A stretch of 64,000 nt of DNA from UBA7985 sp002711265 (lineage in GTDB: Bacteria > Pseudomonadota > Alphaproteobacteria > UBA7985), in assembly GCA_965660945.1 (NCBI GenBank), contig CBFIBS010000012.1, forward strand, positions 1-64,000. The letters are read 5' to 3'. A program made the translations under genes and the position numbers. The notes under the pieces are model-generated. The model did not search any database and was not told the DNA's origin. It was given only the letters and a program-made list of their open reading frames with translations. Below, in pieces: positions 26,598-35,321 of this stretch (positions are counted from its first letter, which is position 1; each line of letters starts with the position of its first letter).

Positions 26598-27824
26598 TTG
26601 AGCCTCGATCAGAATTTCCGGCCACCACGGCAGCAGCGCTACGACGTGGTTATCGTTGGCGGTGCCATGTACGGTTCGTCGATCGCCTGGTGGACGGCGA
26701 GCAACCCCGACTTTGACGGCTCGATTCTGGTGGTCGAGCGCGACCCCAGCTACGCCTTCGCCTCGACCAGCCACACCAATTCCTGCATCCGCCAGCAGTT
26801 CAGCAACGAGATCAACGTGCGCATCTCGCAGTTCGGCGCGCACTTCGTCCGCAACTTCCGCGACTTCATGGGCGGGGACGAGCGGGTGCCGGATATCGTG
26901 CTGCAGAGCTTCGGTTATCTCTATCTGGCCGACAATCAGGCCTTTGCCGACCTGCTGAGCCAGAACCAGCAGATCCAGTCGGACCTCGGTGCGGGCACGC
27001 GCATGCTCAGCCGCGAGCAGATCGCGGCGCAATTCCCGTTCTACCAGCTCGACGATATCATCGCCGGCAGCCACAACCCGGTCGACGAGGGCTATTTCGA
27101 CGGTGCGACCATCTTTGACTGGTGGCGGCGGTCGGCGCGCGAGCGCGGGGTCGAATACTGCACCAATGAAGTCGCCGGTATGGACCTCAACCCGGCCGGG
27201 TCCGCCGTGGACGCCGTGCGGCTGGCGACCGGAGAGACCATCGCCTGCGGGCAGGTGGTCAACGCCAGCGGCCCGCGGGCGGTGGAAACCGCGCGCATGA
27301 TCGGTGCGGAGCTGCCCGTGGAGCCGCGTAAGCGCTACACGTTCATCTTTGATGCCGCCGAGCCGCTGGATCAGGACCTGCCGCTGACCATCGACCCCAG
27401 CGGGGTGCACATGCGCACCGACGGGCGCTACTACCTCGCCGGCAGTCCACCCGAAGAAGGCGACGATCCGGCGGTGGCCTACGACGACTTCGCGGCTGAT
27501 CACGGGCTGTGGGAGAACAAGGTCTGGCCGGTGCTGGCCAGCCGCGTGCCTCAGTTCGAGCGTATCAAGCTGATCAACTCGTGGGTCGGGCACTATGCCT
27601 TCAATACCCTCGACCAGAACGCCATCATCGGACCCCACAGCAGGGTCAGCAACTTCCTGTTTTCCAATGGTTTTTCCGGGCACGGCTTCCAGCAGTCACC
27701 GGCGCTCGGGCGCGGTCTGTCGGAGTGGCTGATCTACGGTGAATACCGCAACCTCGATCTCAGCCCCTTCGGTTTCGACCGGATCGAAGCCGGGCGCCCC
27801 TTCCTCGAAAAGGCAGTAATCTGA
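26598..27824 (+). CDS. FAD-dependent oxidoreductase, D-amino-acid oxidase fold
   Basis: 408 residues, TTG start with GGGAAG eight bases upstream. The FAD-binding turn is VVIVGGAMYGSSIAWW and the DAO C-terminal motif is FLFSNGFSGHGFQQSPALGRGLSE, a signature of sarcosine oxidase and FOXRED1-like proteins. The substrate is probably a secondary amine or amino acid such as an N-alkyl amino acid. It overlaps the next SDR by one base and lies downstream of hpaB, so both could help degrade amine precursors of 4-hydroxyphenylacetate. This role is only inferred from position. Confidence 0.85.
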   Translation: MSLDQNFRPPRQQRYDVVIVGGAMYGSSIAWWTASNPDFDGSILVVERDPSYAFASTSHTNSCIRQQFSNEINVRISQFGAHFVRNFRDFMGGDERVPDIVLQSFGYLYLADNQAFADLLSQNQQIQSDLGAGTRMLSREQIAAQFPFYQLDDIIAGSHNPVDEGYFDGATIFDWWRRSARERGVEYCTNEVAGMDLNPAGSAVDAVRLATGETIACGQVVNASGPRAVETARMIGAELPVEPRKRYTFIFDAAEPLDQDLPLTIDPSGVHMRTDGRYYLAGSPPEEGDDPAVAYDDFAADHGLWENKVWPVLASRVPQFERIKLINSWVGHYAFNTLDQNAIIGPHSRVSNFLFSNGFSGHGFQQSPALGRGLSEWLIYGEYRNLDLSPFGFDRIEAGRPFLEKAVI

Positions 27825-28537
27825 TGACCTCACCCTCAGAAAAGCCCGTCGCAATGATTATCGGCGGGGGCAGCGGTATCGGTGCTGATGCCGCCAGAAA
27901 GATGAACGAGCTGGGTTACGAGGTCGCCATCCTGTCTTCCAGCGGCAAGGGCGAGGCGCTGGCGCAGTCGCTGGGCGGTTTCGGCTTCACCGGCTCCAAT
28001 CTTGAACCGGCCGATCTGAGCGCCTTTGTCGAGGGCGCGATGGCCCGGTTTGGCCGCATCGATGCGCTGATCAACTGCGCGGGTCACGGCCCTAAGGGAC
28101 CGGTGCTGGAGATCAGCGACGAGGACTGGCATCTGGGGCTGGACTACTATCTGCTCAACGTCATCCGCGCGACCCGTCTGGTGGCGCCGATCATGGTGGC
28201 ACAGGGCAGCGGCGCCATCGTCAATGTCTCCACCTTTGCCGTGTTCGAGCCTGACCCCGACTTTCCGACATCGGCCGTTTTCCGCGCCGGTCTGGCGGGC
28301 TTCACCAAGCTGTTTGCGGACAAGCACGCGGGCGACGGGGTGCGGATGAACAACGTCCTGCCGGGCTTCATCGACAGCCTGCCGGAGAAGCCCGATCGCG
28401 TGGCCCGTATTCCCGCCGGACGCTACGCCCGGGTGCGCGAGCTGTCGGAGAGCATCGCCTTTCTCGCCACCGATGCGTCGAGCTATATCACCGGGCAGAA
28501 CCTGCGGGTCGACGGCGGGCTGACCCAGTCGGTCTAG
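27824..28537 (+). CDS. Short-chain dehydrogenase/reductase
   Basis: 237 residues. The Rossmann turn is IIGGGSGIGADAARKM. The NNAG motif is replaced by NCAGHG. The catalytic Ser lies in VNVSTFAVFEPDP; the usual Tyr-x-x-x-Lys is not visible (VFRAGLAGFTKLFADKHA follows where YxxxK is expected), so Phe may replace Tyr. The C-terminal ITGQNLRVDGG is standard. The missing Tyr means the activity is uncertain and the enzyme may act on different chemistry. Coupled to the oxidoreductase upstream. Confidence 0.8.
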   Translation: MTSPSEKPVAMIIGGGSGIGADAARKMNELGYEVAILSSSGKGEALAQSLGGFGFTGSNLEPADLSAFVEGAMARFGRIDALINCAGHGPKGPVLEISDEDWHLGLDYYLLNVIRATRLVAPIMVAQGSGAIVNVSTFAVFEPDPDFPTSAVFRAGLAGFTKLFADKHAGDGVRMNNVLPGFIDSLPEKPDRVARIPAGRYARVRELSESIAFLATDASSYITGQNLRVDGGLTQSV

Positions 28538-28554
28538 CCGACCAGCCGCGCTGT

Positions 28555-29028
28555 TCAGCCTTCGCCTTGCCCGTCTTCCGTCTGCGGCTCTTCTTCTGGC
28601 GCGAGGCCGAGGCGCGGCAGTTCCACCTTGGGACAGCGATCCATGATCACCCGCAGCCCGGCCGCTTCGGCCCGGGCGGCGGCGGTTTCGTTGATCACGC
28701 CTTCCTGCATCCAGATGGCGTGCAGACCTAGCCGCTCTCGCTGGGCCAGGGCCTCGTCGACGACCCCGCCGGCCGCTTCGGCGTTGCGGAAGATGTCGAC
28801 CATCTCCACCGGCCCCGGAACCTCGCCGAGGGCGGCATAGACCGGTTGCCCGAGGATGGTCTGACCGGCCAGGCCCGGGTTAACGGGGTGGACCTGATAG
28901 TCCTGCTTGAGCAGGTAGGCCATGACCTTGAACGAGTCCCGTTCGGGGTTGGCGCTGGCGCCCACCAAAGCGATGTGCGGGGCGCTTTGGAGCACGTCGC
29001 GGATCAGGCTGTCGTCGTAGTCGGGCAT
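28555..29028 (-). CDS. CoA-binding domain protein (YccU type)
   Basis: Start taken at 29028, where AAGGAG precedes the ATG; this gives 157 residues. The protein is a single CoA-binding Rossmann domain: IALVGASANPERDSFKVMAYL at the N-terminus and VHPVNPGLAG in the middle. Such proteins bind CoA or its esters, but no reaction is known. It lies between hpa and TRAP genes in the opposite orientation. Confidence 0.85.
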   Translation of the reverse strand: MPDYDDSLIRDVLQSAPHIALVGASANPERDSFKVMAYLLKQDYQVHPVNPGLAGQTILGQPVYAALGEVPGPVEMVDIFRNAEAAGGVVDEALAQRERLGLHAIWMQEGVINETAAARAEAAGLRVIMDRCPKVELPRLGLAPEEEPQTEDGQGEG

Positions 29029-29205
29029 GGGGTGGTCTCCTTCTGCAGGTGGTGCAGCGGTAAACTGTGAAGGCCGACGTCGCAATCCCCTGCGTTTTCG
29101 GCGGGTTTCGAACTAGACAAGTCCTGACCGACAAAGGATGCTGACCGACTTGGAAACAGTCCGCACCAGCGCCTGCGCGCGCTGACCGGACAGGAGGAGG
29201 ATACC

Positions 29206-30216
29206 ATGAAAAAGCTTATTCTGGCGGCGGCAGGTCTGCTGCTGACGACTACGGCGGCGGCGGCTCAGGAAGTCACCCTTCGCCTGCACCATTTCATGGG
29301 GGAGAAGGCGCCCCTGCACGGCAAGATGATGGTTCCGCTCGCGGCAGCCATCGAAGAGGCCTCTGAAGGCCGGATGAAGGTCGAGGTTTTCTCGGGAATG
29401 TCTCTGGGCGGTCGCCCCGGTGATCTCTACGACCAGGCCGCTGACGGCGCGGTCGATATCGTTGTTACCCTGCCGGGCTACACAGCCGGTCGCTTTAACC
29501 GCTCTGAGGTCTTTGAACTGCCGTTCATGATGAAGGATCCGGTTGCGACTGCTGAAGCCTACTACGATCTGATCGCGCAAGAGCTACAGGACGGCGAGTT
29601 CGAGGAAACGAAGATTCTGACCTCGTGGGTCCACGGCCCGGGCGTGCTTCACTCCAAGGAGCCGATCAGCAGCCTCGAAGACATGGTGGGGCAGGAAATG
29701 CGCGGCCCGACCCGCGTTGTCACCGACCTGCTGGGCGAGCTGGGTGCAACGCCTGTGGGTATGCCGCTGCCGCTGATCCCGGAAAACCTGTCCAAAGGCG
29801 TGATTTCCGGCACCGTGCTGCCGTGGGAAGTGACCCCGTCGATCCGTCTGGCCGAGCTGGTTTCCAACCACACCGAGCTGTCGGGTGACACCTCGCTGTA
29901 CACGGCCGTGTTCATCATGGCGATGAACTGGGATTCCTACGAAGGCCTGCCCGATGATCTGCGCCAGATTCTCGATGACCACACCGGCAAGGGGCTGGCT
30001 GCCTCGACCGCTCAGGTCATGCTCGACGCCGATGCCGGTGGCCGTAACGTCGCCTCGGGCAACACCTTCATCACCCTCGATGGTGCTGAAATCGAGCGCT
30101 GGAAGGCTGCAGCCCAGCCTGTGGTTGACCGCTGGGTCACCCGCGCCGGCGAAATGGGCTTCGATGGTGAAGCCGCCATTGCTCAAGCACGCGCGCTGAT
30201 CGACGCAAACCTGTAA
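29206..30216 (+). CDS. TRAP transporter substrate-binding protein (DctP family)
   Basis: 336 residues with a Sec signal (MKKLILAAAGLLL, cleavage after AAAA near residue 21). The family's conserved region GQEMRGPTRVVTDLLGELGATPVGMP carries the carboxylate-clamping Arg. AGGAGGA precedes the start. It would bind an organic acid in the periplasm for the two permeases that follow. The neighbouring aromatic-acid genes make an arylacetate or phenolic acid plausible, but the substrate is not readable from sequence. Confidence 0.93.
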   Translation: MKKLILAAAGLLLTTTAAAAQEVTLRLHHFMGEKAPLHGKMMVPLAAAIEEASEGRMKVEVFSGMSLGGRPGDLYDQAADGAVDIVVTLPGYTAGRFNRSEVFELPFMMKDPVATAEAYYDLIAQELQDGEFEETKILTSWVHGPGVLHSKEPISSLEDMVGQEMRGPTRVVTDLLGELGATPVGMPLPLIPENLSKGVISGTVLPWEVTPSIRLAELVSNHTELSGDTSLYTAVFIMAMNWDSYEGLPDDLRQILDDHTGKGLAASTAQVMLDADAGGRNVASGNTFITLDGAEIERWKAAAQPVVDRWVTRAGEMGFDGEAAIAQARALIDANL

Positions 30217-30238
30217 TCCCACGCTGACCGTGGCAATG

Positions 30239-30272
30239 ACGCTGGCGCACGCTAAAGTGTGCCAGCGTTTTT
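30239..30272 (+). terminator. Intrinsic terminator between TRAP binding protein and permeases
   Basis: ACGCTGGCGCAC pairs with GTGTGCCAGCGT around a GCTAAA loop, followed by TTTTT. It lies 22 bp after the dctP-like stop and 40 bp before the small permease start, inside what looks like an operon. It probably terminates most transcripts, leaving more binding protein than permease. Confidence 0.8.
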
Positions 30273-30311
30273 GTTGGGTTTATCGGCGGGTGAAAGGCGC
30301 AGGATTGACAG

Positions 30312-30968
30312 GTGTTTGCCGTACTTGATCGCTGGATGGAGCGGGGTGCTGCCGGCATTGCGCTGGTGGGCGGGTTGGGCCTGATCCTCGCCATTTCGGT
30401 AACCTGCCTGAGTGTGGTGCTGAAGCTGGTCCGGCGCAGCCTCGATGCTGTGCTTGGGCGGTACTTCGAGACCGTGCCGTGGGGTGGCATTCGCCCGGTG
30501 CTGGGGGAGGAAGAACTGGTTTCCTTCGCCGTCGGCTTCGCGCTGTTCGCCGCCTTGCCCTGGGTCATGCTGAAAAGGGGCCACATCCGCATCGACCTGC
30601 TCGAGCCTTGGTTCGGCGCCCGGTTGAACCGCTGGCTAGACCTGATCGGCGACCTCGCGCTGACGGTGATCGCCTATCTGATCATGACCCAGCAGTGGTA
30701 TCTGATCTTCAAGAAGGCGCGGCGCTCTCAGGATCCGTTGCTCGATCTGGTCTTTGCCGGGGACTGGGCCACTGCGCTGGGGCGGGTGCGGGTGCGGGAC
30801 GAGAGCCAGATCCTCGGCCTCAAGCTCTGGCCCCTGCACATCGTCGCTGAGGTGTGTGTGATCCTGTTCTTCATCACGGCGGTCTATTGCTGCCTGCGCA
30901 GCGCGCGGTCGCTGCTGCGGCCGTCTGGCGATGCCGGAAACGGAATGGGGGAGGGCGGTCATGCCTGA
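30312..30968 (+). CDS. TRAP transporter small permease (DctQ family)
   Basis: 218 residues from a GTG with AGGA eight bases before. Four membrane helices are visible (near residues 15-37, 75-92, 108-126 and 178-197), the usual DctQ number, but a loop of about 50 residues between helices 3 and 4 makes the protein longer than typical members of 150-190. It bridges DctP and DctM. Its last codons overlap the start of the large permease. Confidence 0.88.
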   Translation: MFAVLDRWMERGAAGIALVGGLGLILAISVTCLSVVLKLVRRSLDAVLGRYFETVPWGGIRPVLGEEELVSFAVGFALFAALPWVMLKRGHIRIDLLEPWFGARLNRWLDLIGDLALTVIAYLIMTQQWYLIFKKARRSQDPLLDLVFAGDWATALGRVRVRDESQILGLKLWPLHIVAEVCVILFFITAVYCCLRSARSLLRPSGDAGNGMGEGGHA

Positions 30969-32313
30969 GCTTGTCACCGGTCTGTTCAGCAACTTCCAGA
31001 TTGGCCTGCTGTCGTTTCCGCTGTTGATTGCGCTGATCTTTCTGCGCATTCCGCTGGCGGCGAGTATGTTCATCGTCGGTCTGCTCGGCACGTGGCTGCT
31101 GGCGGGCGATATGCGGATGATGAACAATCAGCTCAAGACCTTCGCCTTTGGCACGCTGACCAACTATTCTTTTTCGATTATCCCGCTGTTCCTACTGATG
31201 AGCGAATTCGCCACCCGAGCGGGCATGTCCAGGGCGCTGTTCAAGGCGGCAGAAGCGTGGCTGGGGCACCGTCGCGGCGGGGTCGCCATGGCGGCGATTG
31301 GCGCGTCGGCAGGCTTTGGCGCGGTCTGCGGTTCGTCTCTGGCGACCGCCTCCTCGATGGGTAAGGCGGCGCTGCCGGAGTTGCAGCGGGCGGGTTACTC
31401 TGGTGCGCTGGCAACGGGTACGCTGGCCGCAGGCGGGACGCTGGGGATCCTGATCCCGCCCTCGGTGGTGCTGGTGATCTACGCCATCCTCGCCGAGGAG
31501 AATATCGCCAAGCTGTTTACCGCTGCTTTTATTCCCGGTGCGCTGGCCATGCTCGGTTACATGATCACCATCGGCGTCTATGTCCGGCTCAATCCGGGTG
31601 CCGAACGGACCCTGCCGCGCCTGGCTTACATCGAGCGCTTCCGGGCGCTGGGATCGGTGTGGCCGGTGATGCTGATCTTTGCGCTGGTGATCGGCGGCAT
31701 CTACACCGGGTTGTTTTCGCCCACGGCGGCTGCGGCGGTTGGGGCCGGGGGGACGGCGATTCTCGCCTTTTTGAATGGCGGGCTGAGCCTGCCGTCCGTG
31801 CGCGAATCTCTGCTGGCCACGGCCAAAACCTCGGGCATGATCTTCTTCATTATCCTCTCTGCCGGGGTCTACAATTCCTTCCTGTCCTCGGCGCTGGTGC
31901 CGCAGACCCTGGCCGGGTTTTTTAGCGAGAGCGGGCTGAACCCGTGGCTGATCCTGATCGGCATGCTGCTGCTCTACATCGTGCTCGGGACGGTCATGGA
32001 CTCGCTGGCGATGATCTTCCTCACCGTGCCGATCTTCATCCCTATCGTCGCCCAGCTCGATCTGGGGCTGAGCGCGGGCGAGGTCGGTATCTGGTTCGGC
32101 ATCCTGGTGCTGATGTCGGCTGAGATCGGGCTGATCACCCCGCCGGTGGGGCTCAACCTGTTCGTGATCAACGCCATGTCGCGGGACGTGAGCATCGCCG
32201 AGACTTACCGCGGGGCGCTGCCCTTTGTGGTCTCTGACATCATCCGCATTGCCATCCTCGTGGCCTTTCCGTTCATCACGCTGTTTCTGGTGCGCCTGTT
32301 CTATCCTGGATGA
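30961..32313 (+). CDS. TRAP transporter large permease (DctM family)
   Basis: 450 residues from the ATG at 30961, which has GGGGAGGG upstream; an earlier in-frame codon at 30931 lacks support. About 12 membrane helices of the DctM type. Hallmarks include GGVAMAAIGASAGFGAVCGSSLATASSMGKAALPEL, GGTLGILIPPSVVLVIYAI, and ITPPVGLNLFVINAMS near the end. It uses the sodium gradient to import the bound organic acid. Overlaps the small permease by 8 bp. Confidence 0.94.
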   Translation: MPELVTGLFSNFQIGLLSFPLLIALIFLRIPLAASMFIVGLLGTWLLAGDMRMMNNQLKTFAFGTLTNYSFSIIPLFLLMSEFATRAGMSRALFKAAEAWLGHRRGGVAMAAIGASAGFGAVCGSSLATASSMGKAALPELQRAGYSGALATGTLAAGGTLGILIPPSVVLVIYAILAEENIAKLFTAAFIPGALAMLGYMITIGVYVRLNPGAERTLPRLAYIERFRALGSVWPVMLIFALVIGGIYTGLFSPTAAAAVGAGGTAILAFLNGGLSLPSVRESLLATAKTSGMIFFIILSAGVYNSFLSSALVPQTLAGFFSESGLNPWLILIGMLLLYIVLGTVMDSLAMIFLTVPIFIPIVAQLDLGLSAGEVGIWFGILVLMSAEIGLITPPVGLNLFVINAMSRDVSIAETYRGALPFVVSDIIRIAILVAFPFITLFLVRLFYPG

Positions 32314-32337
32314 TTGAGCGATCGGGGCTTAGACAGC

Positions 32338-33060
32338 CTAGAGCGCCTGTGCTGCCTGCCACAGCAGCCGAAGGGCGACGACGCTGACGATAAGTCTGAA
32401 CACCAGCCGGAACAGCCCATCGCTGATCCGGTGGCTGACGCGCTTTCCGGCCCACGCACCGGCGAAGCCGACGGCGGTCGCAACGATGATGTGCGGGATG
32501 TAGGGGCGGAAGTCGAAGCCCAGCGAGCCGTAGCCCAGCACCTTGAAAACGTCTGCGGTGAGCATGCAGAAGGCCAGCGTGCCGGTCAGGGCGCCCTTGG
32601 TCATCGGCGTGTTGATCAGCACGGCCTGCAGCAGGCCGCCCAGCCCCAGCGTCGTTGCCACGAACGTATGGACAGCCCCCAGCGGCAGGAAGGGAATCCG
32701 CCGGTCCCGCAGCCAGATCGACGGCGGCACCCAGACCATCAGCAGCAGGATCAGCGCCAGCCCGACCCGAAGCGCGGTCTCGGGCAGGGAGAAAAACACC
32801 AGCGCCCCGGCCAGTACGCCCAGCGTGGCGCCGAGGCTGAACATCAGGCAGATGCGCCAGTTGATCTCCGCACGGAACAGCGCGACACGGGCAACCAGTG
32901 ATCCGGCCGATGCCGGCCCCATGAGCGGGATGGCGACCGAAGGCGGGAACACCAGCGTCAGCGTGGCGAGCACGATGAACACACCGCCGGTCGCGAAGGC
33001 TGCGTTGATGAAGGCCGCGATGAAGCAGCCGAAGCCAACAATGAGGATTGATGCATCCAT
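32338..33060 (-). CDS. TauE/SafE family sulfite/anion permease
   Basis: 240 residues from an ATG at 33060 (a GTG at 33090 would add ten residues; neither has a strong ribosome binding site). It has about eight membrane helices in two halves of the TauE/SafE family. GCFIAAFINAAFATGGVFIVLATL in the first half and GLGGLLQAVLINTPM in the second contain the conserved glycine-rich loops. Likely exporter of sulfite or an organosulfonate, though members also move other small anions. It converges with the TRAP permease. Confidence 0.82.
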   Translation of the reverse strand: MDASILIVGFGCFIAAFINAAFATGGVFIVLATLTLVFPPSVAIPLMGPASAGSLVARVALFRAEINWRICLMFSLGATLGVLAGALVFFSLPETALRVGLALILLLMVWVPPSIWLRDRRIPFLPLGAVHTFVATTLGLGGLLQAVLINTPMTKGALTGTLAFCMLTADVFKVLGYGSLGFDFRPYIPHIIVATAVGFAGAWAGKRVSHRISDGLFRLVFRLIVSVVALRLLWQAAQAL

Positions 33061-33111
33061 GTGGGTTGTTCCGTCGCTGTAGCGGGTCACTCAGGTCATC
33101 GATGGTGTCGT

Positions 33112-34194
33112 TCAGAGCCGCATTGCAGCGCGTGCGGCCAATTGCAGCATACGAGACAGAATCCTGCCGGCAAGCCGCTGACTACGGCTCGCGCGACGCA
33201 GATCAGCGACAAGGTATTCGATGGCCGGCTGGGCGCCCCGGTTTCTTTTGAACTGTTCAGCACCGGCACTCCAGTTGGCAAAGCGCTGACGCGATCGTGC
33301 GGTTGCATCGCTCAGGCTGATCAGCCATCGATAGAGACCCAGTTTTTGGGGCAGGTCAGTGTCGTAACCGACCACCGGACTGACGATTGTACCGTGTTGG
33401 TCGAACTGCCCCAGAACGCCGACCATTCTCCCACCGCGTTCAGGGTCGAAAAGGCCGGTGAGTTCAAAGCCGCATTGGTTCTGAAACTCTTCAAAAAAGC
33501 GACCAGTATATTGCGGGTTGAGGTGGCTGTATTTCTCGATGTAGAGCATCCGGTAGAGCCTGGCGGCCTGGTCAAAATCACTTTCACCAAACGTAGTGCC
33601 AGCCCGTTCGATAAACCGGCCTGTCGAACGAAGCCTAACATCTCGTTGATCATCGCGGGTTCGGTGCCAATCTTCCGGATAGGTGCGGAAAAATATTTTC
33701 CGGACGGGAAGCAGGGTCAGTCCTTCGCGGTGAAAGGCCTCAATGAGTGGACCGTGCGCTGCATCGTTTACGGAGCGCAGCACCGGAACAAAGCTCGGAT
33801 TACTGTCGGACACGGCGTCAAAAGCATCCAACCAGGCCTCAGGCCCGACTGGTGGCAGGATATTTGTCGACACCAGCCAGTTGTTGAGTTGTATCTGACG
33901 ACCGAGTTGCATGGCCCGCACGACCGGAAAGGCTGCCCTAAGGGCTCCAGAACCAAGAGCGCGCAACAACGGATTTCGGGTAACTTGCGACAACTCGAAT
34001 TGGCCGTATTCGAGATAGGCGGTAGACGGGCAGCAGATGTAGCAGGTCGGACGACGGCCATCGTTGATGGTCGTTGGCACCTCGAAGTCCCCGACGCGTG
34101 AGATCATCATTTCTGTCTCAAGGTTGGTGACGAGCGAGCTCGTTCCAGCCGTCTGCACTAACGAGACGAATTGGCGTGCTGAAGTGTCTTGCAC
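33112..34194 (-). CDS. GNAT-like acyltransferase, divergent to the ketosynthase operon
   Basis: 360 residues from a GTG. The C-terminal two-thirds looks like a GNAT or FemAB-type acyltransferase: FGESDFDQAARLYRMLYIEKYSHLN, then GFELTGLFDPERGGRMVGVLGQF and a later YRWLISLSDATARSRQRF. The N-terminal part has a conserved-looking QLNNWLVSTNILPPVGPEAW. No clear CoA-binding R/QxxGxG/A loop is seen. It may use an acyl carrier or CoA thioester, for example to acylate an amine made by the adjacent operon. It shares a 128-bp promoter region with that operon, read the other way. Function is inferred from fold and location. Confidence 0.6.
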   Translation of the reverse strand: MQDTSARQFVSLVQTAGTSSLVTNLETEMMISRVGDFEVPTTINDGRRPTCYICCPSTAYLEYGQFELSQVTRNPLLRALGSGALRAAFPVVRAMQLGRQIQLNNWLVSTNILPPVGPEAWLDAFDAVSDSNPSFVPVLRSVNDAAHGPLIEAFHREGLTLLPVRKIFFRTYPEDWHRTRDDQRDVRLRSTGRFIERAGTTFGESDFDQAARLYRMLYIEKYSHLNPQYTGRFFEEFQNQCGFELTGLFDPERGGRMVGVLGQFDQHGTIVSPVVGYDTDLPQKLGLYRWLISLSDATARSRQRFANWSAGAEQFKRNRGAQPAIEYLVADLRRASRSQRLAGRILSRMLQLAARAAMRL

Positions 34195-34322
34195 CTATTG
34201 CTCTCTATCTTTGCCTTCGCCCGGTTTGGATATTTGGACAAAGACCTTACCAAGGCTGCTAGCGCTTCGCTAAGGTTGAATGCAATATAGCTTCTACAGT
34301 GATACTGCGTGGAGGGTGCGAG
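34195..34322. promoter_or_regulatory. Divergent promoter region of the acyl-biosynthesis locus
   Basis: The spacer between the GNAT-like gene and the ketosynthase gene is rich in A and T compared with its surroundings. TAGCG-CTT-CGCTA (34260-34272) is a small hairpin or operator, and ACCTTA (34244-34249) and TAAGGT (34271-34276) form a wider inverted repeat around it. No convincing -35/-10 pair could be fixed. Confidence 0.4.
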
Positions 34323-35321
34323 ATGCACTCTGGTTCAAGAATTTGTGGCTGGGGCCAAGCCTTACCCCGAAGGAAGCTGGCCTCGGGTATTCTGGAAAGT
34401 CAGCATGGGCTGCCCGCTGGCTCGCTTGTGGCATCCACCGGTGTTGAAACCCGCTACCTCGCCAGCCGAAGAGGGCATGAAACGCAGGTTGCACTCGGAC
34501 TTCGGGCTGGTCAGGCAGCCCTGGCATCGGCCAACTTGCCCGCGTCATCGGTTGATTTGATAATAGCAGCCGCAGCTGTACCCCAGCAGCTGATACCCGG
34601 CACTGCTGCGCTCTTTCATCGGGGGCTTGGTCTACCCGACGGCAGCTGCCGTACGATGGACGTAAACACAACTTGCCTGAGCGCCCTGTCGGCGCTCGAA
34701 CTGGCCGACAGTTACATCCAGACAGGGCGAGCAAGTCGGGTCCTGATCATCAGCAGTGAGATTGCGAGTGCCGCCTTGCCCTGGAAAACCGCGCCGACGG
34801 TTGCCGCCCTGTTTGGGGACGGAGCCGGGGCGTGGCTTGTCGAAGGGGCAGATCAGCCGGGCATTCTCGGTTCGTCCTTTGCCAGCTTCCCTTCGGCTTT
34901 CGAGGCGTGCCAGATACCAGTTGGCGGGACGGCCAATACCCCGCACGATGATATTGATTTCTTTATGCAGCATGCATTTTTTGAAATGGATGGTGAGGCG
35001 CTGTACCGTCTGGTCCGGTCAGAGTTCGAAGGGTTTCTTTTTGCGTTCCTCGAACAAATTGCCTGGTCTCTGGATGATGTTGACTTCTTTGTTCCGCATC
35101 AGGCCAGCCCAGTTAGTCTCGTGCATATGGCCAGAGCATTCAGGGTGCGCCGCGAGCGATACATTGATCTGACGCGCAGTCACGGCAATCAGATCGCGGC
35201 TTCACTGCCCATTGCCTTCGCCGAAGCCCGCACAAGGGGGCAGATCAGCGATGGCTCTCGGGTCTTGCTGCTGGGAACCTCCGCGGGGGTGCAGTTTGGC
35301 GCTGCGGCATTGATCGCCTGA
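34323..35321 (+). CDS. Ketosynthase III-type condensing enzyme (FabH/OleA-like)
   Basis: 332 residues from the ATG at 34323, with GGAGG seven bases before. The KAS III triad is intact: Cys118 (DVNTTCLSALSAL), His259 (FVPHQASP) and Asn289 (SHGNQIAAS). The sequence is divergent from housekeeping FabH, including a long acidic insertion-like segment near DDIDFFMQHAFFEMDGE. It can condense an acyl-CoA with malonyl-ACP or a second acyl-CoA, giving a beta-keto acid. First gene of a five-gene operon; the next gene starts inside its stop codon. Confidence 0.85.
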   Translation: MHSGSRICGWGQALPRRKLASGILESQHGLPAGSLVASTGVETRYLASRRGHETQVALGLRAGQAALASANLPASSVDLIIAAAAVPQQLIPGTAALFHRGLGLPDGSCRTMDVNTTCLSALSALELADSYIQTGRASRVLIISSEIASAALPWKTAPTVAALFGDGAGAWLVEGADQPGILGSSFASFPSAFEACQIPVGGTANTPHDDIDFFMQHAFFEMDGEALYRLVRSEFEGFLFAFLEQIAWSLDDVDFFVPHQASPVSLVHMARAFRVRRERYIDLTRSHGNQIAASLPIAFAEARTRGQISDGSRVLLLGTSAGVQFGAAALIA

